Origin: [Clostridium] scindens ATCC 35704
Lineage (GTDB): Bacteria > Bacillota > Clostridia > Lachnospirales > Lachnospiraceae
Direction of reading: 5' to 3'
Assembly (NCBI RefSeq): GCF_004295125.1
Contig: NZ_CP036170.1
Span: forward strand, 1,979,501-2,043,500
DNA length: 64,000 nucleotides
Below the pieces are notes generated by a model. That model had not been told where the DNA came from and did no database searches. It saw only the letters and a program-made list of their open reading frames with translations. This document shows positions 30,660-39,121 of this stretch, piece after piece. Numbering within the stretch: the stretch's first letter is position 1; each line of letters begins with the position of its first letter. Both the position numbers and the translations under genes were made by a program.

Positions 30660-31502
30660 ATGGAATACTATGTAAAATCCGTAGTACCGATTATAGAATC
30701 TAATTATGACAATTTTACGACCGTGGAAAAGAATATTGCCGACTACTTCATCCAGAACTACAAGAAGATGGACTTTTCGGCAAAGGCTGTGGCAGAAAGA
30801 CTGTTCGTGTCTGAGGCATCTTTATCCAGATTTGCCAAGAAATGCGGATACCGAGGCTACCGGGAGTTCGTATATCAGTATGAGGAGACCTTTGTAGAGA
30901 AGCAAGAGACGATCACCGGAAATACCAGGATGGTCCTGAATGCTTACCAGGAACTGCTGAATAAGACATACAGCCTGGTGGATGAAGCGCAGATTGCAAG
31001 GATCACGAAGTATCTGAATGAGGCGGAAAGAGTCTTCGTATGCGGAAAGGGAAGTTCCGGCCTGACAGCAAGCGAGATGGAGATCCGCTTTATGAGAATC
31101 GGCGTGGATATCGATTCGCTTCAGGACAGCGACCTGATCCGGATGCAGGCGGTATTCCAGGATAAGAAAAGCATGGTGTTCGGCATCAGCATCAGCGGTG
31201 AGAAAGAAGAAGTGCTGTATCTGCTGCGGGAAGCAAAAAAAAGAGGCGCAAGGACGGTGCTGATTACAGCGAAGAATAAGGATATCTTCGGCGAATTCTG
31301 CAGCGAGGTCGTACTATTGCCCTCGCTTAAGCACTTAAACCATGGAAATCTGATCTCGCCCCAGTTTCCGATCCTGGTGATGCTGGATATTATATATTCT
31401 TATTACGTGGAGCAGGATAAGTATGAGAAAGAAGTCCTTCATGACAATACATTGCGGGCACTCGAGGAAGGCAGGACAAAGCGCCGGGATATGTTTGAAT
31501 AG
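30660..31502 (+). CDS. RpiR-family transcriptional regulator of sialic acid genes
   Basis: 280 residues. N-terminal helix-turn-helix (IADYFIQNYKKMDFSAKAVA, RLFVSEASLSRFAKKCGYRG) and C-terminal SIS sugar-phosphate domain (VFVCGKGSSGLTASEMEIRF; FGISISGEKEEVLYLLREAK). RpiR proteins in nan clusters respond to ManNAc-6-P or GlcNAc-6-P. Its gene sits between nanK and nagA, so it likely acts on the palindromes at 25122-25156. Confidence 0.92.
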   Translation: MEYYVKSVVPIIESNYDNFTTVEKNIADYFIQNYKKMDFSAKAVAERLFVSEASLSRFAKKCGYRGYREFVYQYEETFVEKQETITGNTRMVLNAYQELLNKTYSLVDEAQIARITKYLNEAERVFVCGKGSSGLTASEMEIRFMRIGVDIDSLQDSDLIRMQAVFQDKKSMVFGISISGEKEEVLYLLREAKKRGARTVLITAKNKDIFGEFCSEVVLLPSLKHLNHGNLISPQFPILVMLDIIYSYYVEQDKYEKEVLHDNTLRALEEGRTKRRDMFE

Positions 31503-31520
31503 ACAACAGGAGGTAGAAAT

Positions 31521-32651
31521 ATGATTATAAAAAATGTAAAAGTATTTACAGAAGACAAGACATTTATAGATGGACAGATCGCCATCCAGGACGGCGTGTT
31601 TGCAGCAGGCTGGCAGGAAACGGATGAAGTGATTGACGGGGAAGGATGCTATGCGATTCCAGGACTGATCGACATCCATTTCCACGGATGCAAAGGATAT
31701 GATTTCTGCGATGGGACAAAAGAGGCCATTGAAGAGATTGCCAGATACGAGGCTTCTATCGGCGTAACCGCCATTGCACCGGCAACCATGACTCTTACGG
31801 TGGAGGAACTGGAACGAATCTTGTCTGTCGCCGCATCTTATAAAAAAGAGAACAGAGAAGGCGCGGATTTGGTAGGCATCAACATGGAGGGGCCTTTTAT
31901 CAGCAAGGTTAAGAAAGGCGCACAGGATGAGAGGCATATAATTCAGTGCAATGAAGAGATCTGCCAGAGATTTTTGGATGCCTCCGAAGGCCTGGTCAAA
32001 TTTGTTGGAATCGCGCCGGAAGATAATGCCGATGCTGTCAGATTTATAAAACAGATGAAAGACAAGGTGCGCATTTCCCTGGCGCATACCAATGCAGATT
32101 ATGATACGGCGATGGCAGCCTTTGATGCTGGAGCGAGCCATGCAGTCCATCTGTATAATGCTATGCCAGCGTTTACACATAGGGCGCCGGGAGTCGTAGG
32201 CGCCGTGTCAGACAGCGGCCATGTGATGGCGGAACTGATCTGCGATGGCGTGCACATTCATCCATCGGTGGTTCGGGCAACCTTTAAGATGATGGGAGAA
32301 GATCGAATGATTCTCATCAGCGACAGCATGCGGGCGACCGGAATGCCAGATGGGCAGTATACGCTGGGCGGCCTGGATGTAAACGTGGTAGGCAACCGGG
32401 CAACTTTGGTATCTGATGGAGCCCTGGCAGGCTCGGCTACCAATCTGCTGGACTGCATGAGGACGGCAGTTAAGAAGATGGGATTGCCTCTGGAGACGGC
32501 AGTCGCATGTGCCACCATGAATCCAGCCAGAAGCCTGGGAGAGTATGACAAGTATGGCTCTATCGCTCCTGGTAAAAAGGGAAACGTAGTGCTGCTTGAT
32601 CAGGAACTGAATCTGAAAGCCGTAATTAAGGATGGAAAGAGGATATCATAG
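31521..32651 (+). CDS. nagA: N-acetylglucosamine-6-phosphate deacetylase NagA
   Basis: 376 residues. Amidohydrolase barrel with IDIHFHGCKGYDF (His-x-His), metal Glu in NMEGPFIS, His in SLAHTNADYDTAMAAFDAGA and HLYNAMPAFTHR, and catalytic Asp in ILISDSMRATGM. It turns GlcNAc-6-P into GlcN-6-P, which then needs NagB; nagB is not in the window. AGGAGG precedes ATG. It is the last gene of the nan operon. Confidence 0.95.
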   Translation: MIIKNVKVFTEDKTFIDGQIAIQDGVFAAGWQETDEVIDGEGCYAIPGLIDIHFHGCKGYDFCDGTKEAIEEIARYEASIGVTAIAPATMTLTVEELERILSVAASYKKENREGADLVGINMEGPFISKVKKGAQDERHIIQCNEEICQRFLDASEGLVKFVGIAPEDNADAVRFIKQMKDKVRISLAHTNADYDTAMAAFDAGASHAVHLYNAMPAFTHRAPGVVGAVSDSGHVMAELICDGVHIHPSVVRATFKMMGEDRMILISDSMRATGMPDGQYTLGGLDVNVVGNRATLVSDGALAGSATNLLDCMRTAVKKMGLPLETAVACATMNPARSLGEYDKYGSIAPGKKGNVVLLDQELNLKAVIKDGKRIS

Positions 32652-32718
32652 CAATTTTGGATACAATCATAGCAGAGAAAATAACCTGCTCCAGAGGTTA
32701 AAGTAGATAAGGAGAAGC

Positions 32719-33435
32719 GTGAAGATGATTGCAAGAGGAGAAGGGGCCTGCCTGGTATGCGGCAAGCCGATCGTATATTATGAAAAGGCGCGGGAAATGG
32801 AGTGCGTAATGTGCCATAAAAGGTTTGAAAGTCATGCCAGCTGTGAGGATGGGCATTACATATGCGATGCCTGCCATGCCAAGAAGGGAATCCAGGTGAT
32901 TATGGAAGGATGCGCCAAGAGCACATCCAGAAATCCCATAGCCATTATGCAGGAATTGATGATGAACCCCTATATATACATGCATGGGCCGGAGCATCAC
33001 GTGATGGTGGGAGCAGCCCTTCTTACGGCATACCGTAACAGCGGGGGAAAGATCGAGCTGGATGCGGCGCTTCAGGAGATGAAGGCCAGGGGAAGCGAGT
33101 ATCCCGGCGGAGCCTGCGGCCTGTGGGGATGCTGCGGAGCAGCGGTAAGCACGGGGATGTTCATGAGTATTATTACAAAGGCAACGCCGCTTACGGGACG
33201 ATCATGGAAACTGTCAAATCTTATGACTTCCAGGGCGCTTAAGTCTATTGCGGAACTTGGAGGCCCAAGATGCTGCAAGAGGGATTCCTTTACCTCTGCC
33301 ATAGCCGCGGTAGAACTGGTAAAAGAGGAATTGGGAGTAGAGATGGAACTTCCGGAAAAGATTACCTGCGATTTTTCAAATGAAAATGAGCAGTGCCTGA
33401 AGAAGCACTGCCCGTATCATAGATTATCATGTTAG
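32719..33435 (+). CDS. DUF5714-domain cysteine-rich protein
   Basis: 238 residues from GTG 32719 (AAGGAG spaced 6 bases); ATG 32725 is an alternative. The N-terminus has a zinc-ribbon-like set CLVCGKPI, CVMCHKRF, CDACHAKKG. The middle contains GGACGLWGCCGAAVSTGMF and later GGPRCCKRDSF, and the end CLKKHCPYH. At least a dozen cysteines suggest metal or Fe-S binding. In related genomes this family occurs near methylation or radical SAM genes; the function is unknown. Its end overlaps the convergent zinc-ribbon gene by 4 bases. Confidence 0.8.
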   Translation: MKMIARGEGACLVCGKPIVYYEKAREMECVMCHKRFESHASCEDGHYICDACHAKKGIQVIMEGCAKSTSRNPIAIMQELMMNPYIYMHGPEHHVMVGAALLTAYRNSGGKIELDAALQEMKARGSEYPGGACGLWGCCGAAVSTGMFMSIITKATPLTGRSWKLSNLMTSRALKSIAELGGPRCCKRDSFTSAIAAVELVKEELGVEMELPEKITCDFSNENEQCLKKHCPYHRLSC

Positions 33436-33641
33436 CCCATTAGGAAGTCAAAGATATCCCATCCTTCGGAATTGGCACGCTTGTAAAGCTCAGTGTAGCC
33501 GCAGCGGGTGCATGAGATGGTCACGAACTTCTTGTTCTGGACATCGAATACCTTGGCAAAATTGCCTCCTGTAGCCTGAAACTGGTCGCTTTCATAGTGG
33601 TTGTTTCCGCACTTGGGACATACGTATTGTTGTTTTTCCAT
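33432..33641 (-). CDS. small zinc-ribbon protein
   Basis: 69 residues: YVCPKCGNNHYES and ISCTRCGYTELYKR give two CxxC knuckles of a zinc ribbon typed as nucleic-acid-binding in annotation. AAAAGGAG precedes the start. It is the second gene of a two-gene unit with yccF (17-base gap), so it is likely expressed under the same riboswitch. Confidence 0.85.
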   Translation of the reverse strand: MEKQQYVCPKCGNNHYESDQFQATGGNFAKVFDVQNKKFVTISCTRCGYTELYKRANSEGWDIFDFLMG

Positions 33642-33658
33642 AATCGTTTCTCCTTTTA

Positions 33659-34018
33659 TTAATATACGGTTGAGCCAAAAGGCATCAGAGCCAGTTTGGC
33701 CAGTTTAAACTGCTGCAGACCAAAGGGGATGCCGATGATCGTGGCACACAGAATCGCCCCGATGACAGCTGATTCCACAGCCAGCCAGAAGCCGGAGACG
33801 ATCAGCCAGATTATGTTTAGCAGGAACGAGCCTGCGCCTCCGCCATAGGTTACCTCTTTCCCAAAGGGGAAGAAGCTTAAGGCGGCGAATTTAAAACACT
33901 GCATCCCCACTGGAATGCCAACGATGGTGATGCACCACAGCAGGCCCGCAAATGCCCAGCTAAGGCCGCTTAAGCATCCGCCGAAGATAAACCATAAAAT
34001 ATTTCCCAGACATCCCAT
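33659..34018 (-). CDS. yccF: YccF-domain inner membrane protein
   Basis: 119 residues, two YccF repeats: MGCLGNILWFIFGGCLSGLS with GIPVGMQCFKFAALSFFPFG, then FLLNIIWLIVSGFWLAVESA with GIPFGLQQFKLAKLALMPFG. Each repeat has two membrane helices. Function is unknown. AGGAGGAG lies before ATG. The leader upstream has a strong promoter and a yybP-ykoY-type manganese riboswitch, suggesting a link to metal homeostasis. Confidence 0.88.
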   Translation of the reverse strand: MGCLGNILWFIFGGCLSGLSWAFAGLLWCITIVGIPVGMQCFKFAALSFFPFGKEVTYGGGAGSFLLNIIWLIVSGFWLAVESAVIGAILCATIIGIPFGLQQFKLAKLALMPFGSTVY

Positions 34019-34098
34019 ATAGAACTCCTCCTTTCTTGCATTCTGTGATAAAAGACAGCTGCTCTTGCCGTGGCAGAAGCAACTTATGATTCAGATAA

Positions 34099-34229
34099 TA
34101 AAAAAAGACCATTATCATGACTTCCGCCACGATAAAAGTCTTGCACATCTCATTTGATACGGATACCTCTCGGTATCGGGTGACGCTTTCAAATACACAT
34201 GTAAGTGTTAGGCTACTCCCTTTTATCTG
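34099..34229 (-). ncRNA. yybP-ykoY-type manganese riboswitch with terminator, leader of yccF
   Basis: On the minus strand the leader reads GATAAAAGGGAGTAGC, then a hairpin region GCGTCACCCGATACC-GAGA-GGTATCCG, then GCAAGACTTTTATC. GGGAGTAGC and GCAAGAC(C/T)TTT are the hallmark strands of the yybP-ykoY family. The helix P1 is CTTTTATC (34220-34227) with GATAAAAG (34131-34138), plus-strand coordinates. The 3' strand of P1 is also the left arm of a 13-bp terminator stem (GACTTTTATCGTG with CATGATAATGGTC, plus-strand 34106-34140) followed by seven T. The two folds exclude each other, as in a ligand-ON switch. Confidence 0.8.
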
Positions 34230-34238
34230 CATAAGAAA

Positions 34239-34267
34239 AATATACTACGAACGAATCAAAATGTCAA
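34239..34267 (-). promoter_or_regulatory. promoter of the riboswitch-yccF unit
   Basis: On the minus strand TTGACA (plus-strand 34262-34267), 17-bp spacer, TATATT (34239-34244). It starts transcription just before the riboswitch. Confidence 0.75.
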
Positions 34268-34283
34268 TAGGGGTACAGGAAAG

Positions 34284-34343
34284 ATGAAGAAAATATTGTT
34301 TTTAGGAGACAGCATTACCTTACCCGGGAGGGCGCGAAGATAG
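34284..34343 (+). pseudogene. SGNH/GDSL hydrolase, N-terminal stub
   Basis: ATG 34284, with ACAGGAAAG upstream, reads MKKILFLGDSITLPGRARR and stops. LFLGDSIT is the block I motif with the catalytic Ser of GDSL esterases (usually about 200 residues). The remainder was deleted, and 34344-34447 holds nothing recognisable. Confidence 0.6.
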
Positions 34344-34447
34344 TAGCGGGGAAATGGATGGAATGCTGGAGGAAACGAAGGCATGACAATTAAGATATAA
34401 TGCGGGAGCGTGCCTGGCATATTCTTGAAAATTGTGTCGGCTGCGTC

Positions 34448-34476
34448 TTGACAAAGAAGGACAAATAAGTTAGTAT
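34448..34476 (+). promoter_or_regulatory. promoter of the T-box-tyrS unit
   Basis: TTGACA (34448-34453), 17-bp spacer, TAGTAT (34471-34476). Confidence 0.75.
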
Positions 34477-34499
34477 TTCAGACAAGCGAGTATATATTG

Positions 34500-34838
34500 T
34501 AAAAGGCTATGAAAAGAAGAAGTAGTAATCGTTACACCCATACAGAAAGCTGCCGGCAGATGAGAGGCGCATGAAGGAAGGGATTATGAATACATCTTGG
34601 AGCCGCGTACCGAAAGCGTTCCCTTACAGAAAGACGCAGGGAAGGATCAGTAGGCTGCGACGCAAGGCATACGTTACATGCATAAGCTGCGGCACGCGTA
34701 AGTTAGGGCACATATAATTTGTTGCGCGCAGGCTTAATAAGACTGGTGATGCGAGTTGCCGGTGAACAAAGGTGGTACCACGGAACTATCCGTCCTTATC
34801 TAGTAATTGACTATTAGATAGGGACGTTTTTTGTATTT
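34500..34838 (+). ncRNA. T-box leader responding to tRNA-Tyr
   Basis: The conserved T-box is at about 34771-34785 (AAAGGTGGTACCACGG), able to pair with the acceptor end of uncharged tRNA. Stem I includes AGAAAGCTGCCGG...GAGAGGCGC and a specifier loop GAATACATC with the Tyr codon UAC at 34591-34593. The terminator stem is CGTCCTTATCTA / TAGATAGGGACG followed by TTTTTT (about 34791-34835), exclusive with the T-box antiterminator. The specifier matches the downstream gene tyrS. Confidence 0.92.
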
Positions 34839-34886
34839 GAACCAACAATAATAAGAAGATTTCAGAGAGAAAAGGAGAGAAGAAAC

Positions 34887-36110
34887 ATGGGGATTTATGA
34901 AGAATTGCAGGCCAGAGGCTTAATCGCCCAGGTGACGGATGAAGATGAGATCAAAGAACTGGTAAACACAGGAAAGGCGACTTTCTACATTGGGTTCGAT
35001 CCCACTGCGGACAGCCTGCATGTAGGACATTTTATGGCGCTGTGTCTGATGAAGCGTCTGCAGGAGGCGGGAAATAAGCCGATCGCATTGATCGGAGGAG
35101 GTACCGGCTACATTGGAGATCCATCCGGGAGATCGGATATGCGTTCCATGATGACGCCGGAAACCATCCAGCACAACTGCGACTGCTTTAAGAAGCAGAT
35201 GAGCCGGTTCATCGACTTTTCCGAAGGAAAAGCTCTGATGGTCAATAATGCCGACTGGCTGCTGGACTTAAACTATATTGATCTGTTAAGAGAGATCGGC
35301 CCGCATTTCTCTGTTAACCGCATGCTCACGGCAGAGTGCTATAAGCAGAGAATGGAGAAGGGTTTGAGCTTCCTTGAATTCAATTACATGATTATGCAAA
35401 GTTACGACTTCTACATGCTGTTCCAGAAATACGGCTGTAACCTGCAGTTTGGCGGCGACGACCAGTGGAGCAACATGCTGGGTGGAACCGAGTTGATCCG
35501 CCGCAAGCTCGGAAAGAATGCCTGCGCGATGACGATTACGCTGCTTTTGAATTCCGAAGGGAAGAAGATGGGCAAGACCCAGAGCGGAGCCGTGTGGCTG
35601 GATCCGAACAAGACCTCTCCGTTTGAGTTCTACCAGTACTGGAGGAACGTGGCAGATGCGGACGTCCTGAAATGTATCCGTATGCTGACATTCCTTCCAT
35701 TAGAAGAGATAGACAAGATGGATTCCTGGGAGGGCGCCCAGTTAAATGCGGCAAAGGAAATTCTTGCCTTCGAACTTACGAAACTGGTTCATGGAGAGGA
35801 AGAAGCCCAGAAGTCGCAGGAAGCGGCAAGAACCTTGTTTAGCCAAGGGGCGGCAGCAGACATGCCTACCACTGAACTGAACGAAGAAGACCTGACAGAT
35901 GGCAATATTGACATTCTGTCCATGCTGGTAAAGAGCGGCCTGGTTCCGTCAAAATCCGAAGCGCGCCGTGCCGTACAGCAGGGAGGCGTAGCAGTGGATG
36001 GCGAGAAAGTGGAAGACATCCATGCCACGTTTGCAGGAGAAGACATGGCAGGAGAGGGAATTGTCCTAAAGAAGGGGAAGAAGAACTTCCGGAAGATCGT
36101 GATGAAGTAA
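34887..36110 (+). CDS. tyrS: tyrosyl-tRNA synthetase
   Basis: 407 residues, normal length. HIGH motif variant HVGHF (about 47-51) and KMSKS variant KMGKT (about 229-233); tyrosine-recognition residues in [22 protein letters not shown]. The C-terminus is an S4 RNA-binding domain ([20 protein letters not shown]). AAAGGAGAG precedes ATG. It is regulated by the T-box leader directly upstream. Confidence 0.98.
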   Translation: MGIYEELQARGLIAQVTDEDEIKELVNTGKATFYIGFDPTADSLHVGHFMALCLMKRLQEAGNKPIALIGGGTGYIGDPSGRSDMRSMMTPETIQHNCDCFKKQMSRFIDFSEGKALMVNNADWLLDLNYIDLLREIGPHFSVNRMLTAECYKQRMEKGLSFLEFNYMIMQSYDFYMLFQKYGCNLQFGGDDQWSNMLGGTELIRRKLGKNACAMTITLLLNSEGKKMGKTQSGAVWLDPNKTSPFEFYQYWRNVADADVLKCIRMLTFLPLEEIDKMDSWEGAQLNAAKEILAFELTKLVHGEEEAQKSQEAARTLFSQGAAADMPTTELNEEDLTDGNIDILSMLVKSGLVPSKSEARRAVQQGGVAVDGEKVEDIHATFAGEDMAGEGIVLKKGKKNFRKIVMK

Positions 36111-36138
36111 GCATTTGCGATGTTTGGATCGCATAGAG

Positions 36139-36174
36139 ATACCGTCCATGTTCCCTAGGTGACATGGGCGGTAT
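36139..36174 (+). terminator. 13-bp hairpin after tyrS
   Basis: ATACCGTCCATGT pairs with ACATGGGCGGTAT (one G-U); the T run after it is poor. The remaining sequence to 36368 shows nothing I can support. Confidence 0.55.
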
Positions 36175-36368
36175 GAGTTTAGAAACATATGGAATAGAAG
36201 GGAGGGAGAAAAGCGGGAAAATAGGAATAAAATTCATAGCATGCAATGGAAACGCTATCGATGGAAATATTGAAACAGGTATTAGAATTAAGAAGCGTTT
36301 GCAAAATAGAAAAAGCGGATGCATAATGAAGATAAAAGAAAAGACCAGAATAATAGGAGGAGATTGCT

Positions 36369-36881
36369 ATGGCATTTCAGGAGATATCAATTGACAGTCT
36401 GGAATTCAACCCGTTTCATAAAATATCAAAGGAATGGATGCTCGTGACTGCCGGAGATGAGAAAAAGAGTAATACAATGACGGCCAGCTGGGGCGGGCTT
36501 GGTATTATGTGGGGTAAGAATATTGCTACCGTATATATCCGCCCGCAGCGCTATACAAAGGAATTTGTAGATGCAAATGATCTGTTTACCGTATCATTCT
36601 TACCGGATGATCAGAGAAAAGCATTGAATGTATGCGGCTCCATATCAGGAAGAGAAGTAGAGGATAAATGGGAGATGGCTGGCCTTCATCCTTTTTATGT
36701 TGATGGGGCCACAGCCGTCCGGGAGGCCGATCTGGTATTGGTGTGCAAGAAGCAATACCACCAGGAAATGAAGCCGGAATTCTTTGATGTACCTGAGAAC
36801 GATACGAAATGGTATCCGGACAAGGATTATCATGTTATGTATATGGCGGAGATCGTAAAAGTATTGAAAAAGGAAAGATGA
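36369..36881 (+). CDS. flavin reductase-like domain protein
   Basis: 170 residues. EWMLVTAGDEKKSNTMTASW and GGLGIMWGKNIATVYIRPQR, YTKEFVDANDLFTVSFL and QRKALNVCGSISGRE match the FMN-binding split barrel of flavin-reductase-like proteins. It probably binds FMN; the partner is unknown. TAGGAGG lies before ATG. It is monocistronic, with a terminator after it. Confidence 0.9.
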   Translation: MAFQEISIDSLEFNPFHKISKEWMLVTAGDEKKSNTMTASWGGLGIMWGKNIATVYIRPQRYTKEFVDANDLFTVSFLPDDQRKALNVCGSISGREVEDKWEMAGLHPFYVDGATAVREADLVLVCKKQYHQEMKPEFFDVPENDTKWYPDKDYHVMYMAEIVKVLKKER

Positions 36882-36902
36882 GGTAAGTTTTGGGAAAGAA
36901 AT

Positions 36903-36952
36903 CGCAAGGCTGATGCACATGGGTTGAGAGTCCATATGGCATCAGCCTTTGT
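36903..36952 (+). terminator. terminator after the flavin reductase gene
   Basis: AAGGCTGATGC pairs with GCATCAGCCTT and TGTTTG follows. Confidence 0.7.
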
Positions 36953-36987
36953 TTGATTGATTTTTTGGATATTTCATGATAGAGTAT

Positions 36988-37161
36988 TTATAAAAATATG
37001 AACAGACATTTTCTTATGTCTATAGCGCTCCTAATGAGCACATCGGAACTCTTACCGCAGTATCTGCGGAAATAGCGGCTCAGGAGATCGCCGTAAAATT
37101 GATGGATAAGTATGGCCTATCCCAGGAGGATGCGCTAAGGATGATTCGAGATTGTAAATAG
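36988..37161 (+). pseudogene. unrecognised protein remnant in the intergenic region
   Basis: One frame reads YEQTFSYVYSAPNEHIGTLT, then AVSAEIAAQEIAVKLMDKYG and LSQEDALRMIRDCK to a stop at 37161. It has no start codon with a ribosome site, and a stop precedes it. The helical composition suggests the C-terminal end of a former protein. The family is not recognised, and it could be a chance frame. Confidence 0.3.
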
Positions 37162-37190
37162 CAAGTTGTAAATAACGGATAATGAAAAAT

Positions 37191-37217
37191 TGCCGGGCAG
37201 TCCTGCCCGGCATATTC
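37191..37217 (+). terminator. short GC-rich terminator
   Basis: GCCGGGCAG-TC-CTGCCCGGC followed by ATATTCTTTC. It isolates the sigma factor gene from upstream transcription. Confidence 0.7.
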
Positions 37218-37358
37218 TTTCTTAAAGTACAAGAAAGATGCTTAGGCATATTTGAAATTTTGTAATGTTTTTTTATGAACTTGATAGAAAATACGATACT
37301 GCAGACGAAGTAATTAATAGATGCAAAATCTATCGCTTGCCTGCGCGGGAGAAAAGAC

Positions 37359-37910
37359 ATGAAGATAACAGAGACTAATTTTATAGAACAATTAAAAGAG
37401 CATAATGAAAAGGCGCTCTCTTACATGATACAACAGTATGGAGGCCTGCTTTCTTCCGTGGTCAACAGACATCTGCGCCTGTTGAAAGAGTATCGGGAAG
37501 AGTGCCTGAATGACGTATTTTTAGGCATTTGGAAGAATATTGGATACTACGATGAGAAAAAGAGTAGTTTTGCCAATTGGGCTGCCGGCATTGCCAGATA
37601 TAAAGCGGTTGACTATCTCAGAAAGTATTATAAGAATGCCAGTTATGAGAATATCGACGATCTGGACATTCCACAAAATGATAAAGGATTGGAAGAGATC
37701 GTGGAGCGTGAAATATCCGATGAATTGGAACAGATGCTAGGCTGTCTGGGAGAACAGGACAAGGAGATATTCCTGAAGTTATACATGGAAGAAAAGGATA
37801 TGGAGCAGGTGAGCCAGGAGACAGGGCTATCAAAAAATGTAATCTATAACAGGATATCCAGAGGCAGGAGGAAGATACAGAAAGAATATCCCGGAGAGAA
37901 GGAGGCATAA
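37359..37910 (+). CDS. ECF-type RNA polymerase sigma factor
   Basis: 183 residues. Region 2: ECLNDVFLGIWKNIGYYDEK and SSFANWAAGIARYKAVDYLR; region 4: LGEQDKEIFLKLYMEEKDME and VSQETGLSKNVIYNRISRGR. It directs RNA polymerase to its own stress-response promoters. The next gene starts two bases after its stop and encodes a membrane protein of the usual anti-sigma type. No clear own promoter was identified. Confidence 0.93.
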   Translation: MKITETNFIEQLKEHNEKALSYMIQQYGGLLSSVVNRHLRLLKEYREECLNDVFLGIWKNIGYYDEKKSSFANWAAGIARYKAVDYLRKYYKNASYENIDDLDIPQNDKGLEEIVEREISDELEQMLGCLGEQDKEIFLKLYMEEKDMEQVSQETGLSKNVIYNRISRGRRKIQKEYPGEKEA

Positions 37911-37912
37911 AA

Positions 37913-39049
37913 ATGAAGAATATATATGAATTGATGAATGAGATCAAGACGGATACAGAAAATTATCCGCAAGAAGTGTTATCTGAATTCGAGGCGAAAA
38001 AATGGAACAAGAAATTGTCGAAGGAACTGAAGCGGCCAAGAAGGAAAAAGTATGCATCCATCGCAGCATGCGTAGTTATCTGTATGGCACTGCTGGCGGC
38101 AGGGCCGTTCAGGGAACAGGTAAAAGCGGCCATGAATTCAACCATAGATTCCTTGAACGAATGGCTGGCTATGGATATTACAGATAGGGATGTTTCGCCT
38201 TATACGAACGTAATCAATACAAGCGTAAAAGATGACAAAATTGATGTGAAGGTTGAAGCCGTGGTCGTAGATGATCGGGAACTTCTGATATCTACAATTC
38301 AGGATTTCTCTAAGAGAAAAGACATAAAAAAACATATGAAGCAGCTGGATGGCGATGTGGAACGGCTGGGAGTATGGGGACTGGAATTTGACTCCTTTGA
38401 TGAGATAAGAAAAGAATTAAAAGAAAGACCGGAGGAGGATCCGATTTATAACGAGATTCCGTTTCTTGGTACTATAGTCACTCTCGATGGGGAGCAGATA
38501 AAAGGAACGCAGATAATTAAGCCAAAGGATTATGAAAAGGGGAAGATGCGCGTCATATACAGGTATGATATTGACAGAAAAGAAGCATTTGACCTGTCAA
38601 AAGAACTGGAGATGAAGATTGAATTCCAGGATGTGAATCGTATCAGCGATGGAAAATGGGAATTTGCATTCAAGGCTGATGGCAGAGAACTGGCGGCCAA
38701 TACGATGACGGTGGATCTGGACCAGAAGGTAGCGATGCCCGATGGAAGCGAGATCCGGCTGACTTCTTACAAACAGAATGAACTGGGAACCTATATTTAC
38801 TATGAAGGCAAGACGCCGAAGGATAATATCACGCAGTTCAGAGGAACCAATGACAGAAATGAAACGGTGTGGTTTATTGATTATGGAAATGGAAGGTTCC
38901 AGCTGGATCTATGGAATGAGATGAGGACACAGGATATTGAGAGCCTGACTTTATCCGTATATAGTGCAGAGATAACTTCGAAAGGCCAGAGCGTCAAAGA
39001 AAGCAGTTACAAGCCATACGGAGAGCCATTCACGATTTCCGTAAAGTAG
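37913..39049 (+). CDS. DUF4179-domain anti-sigma factor, membrane-anchored
   Basis: 378 residues. The cytoplasmic N-terminus (about 1-45, basic, ending RPRRKKYAS) is followed by one membrane helix (IAACVVICMALLAAGPF, about 49-65) and an extracellular beta-rich domain (DUF4179, DUF5643-like). This is the normal partner of ECF sigma factors in Firmicutes: it holds the sigma factor until a surface signal is sensed. GGAGG lies before ATG. Confidence 0.9.
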   Translation: MKNIYELMNEIKTDTENYPQEVLSEFEAKKWNKKLSKELKRPRRKKYASIAACVVICMALLAAGPFREQVKAAMNSTIDSLNEWLAMDITDRDVSPYTNVINTSVKDDKIDVKVEAVVVDDRELLISTIQDFSKRKDIKKHMKQLDGDVERLGVWGLEFDSFDEIRKELKERPEEDPIYNEIPFLGTIVTLDGEQIKGTQIIKPKDYEKGKMRVIYRYDIDRKEAFDLSKELEMKIEFQDVNRISDGKWEFAFKADGRELAANTMTVDLDQKVAMPDGSEIRLTSYKQNELGTYIYYEGKTPKDNITQFRGTNDRNETVWFIDYGNGRFQLDLWNEMRTQDIESLTLSVYSAEITSKGQSVKESSYKPYGEPFTISVK

Positions 39050-39074
39050 GCAGAAGAAATATCGATAGAAAAAG

Positions 39075-39107
39075 AGAACTGCGCCTGAATATCAAGCGCA
39101 GTTCCCG
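39075..39107. terminator. bidirectional hairpin between anti-sigma and amylase genes
   Basis: GAACTGCGC and GCGCAGTTC form a perfect 9-bp stem around CTGAATATCAA, in the gap between convergent genes. Confidence 0.7.
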
Positions 39108-39121
39108 ATTAAGACAGACAG

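Noticed and set aside
36164-36394. Open frame of 76 codons after tyrS
   Set aside because: It starts inside a hairpin, has no ribosome site and overlaps the start of the flavin reductase gene; composition is not protein-like.
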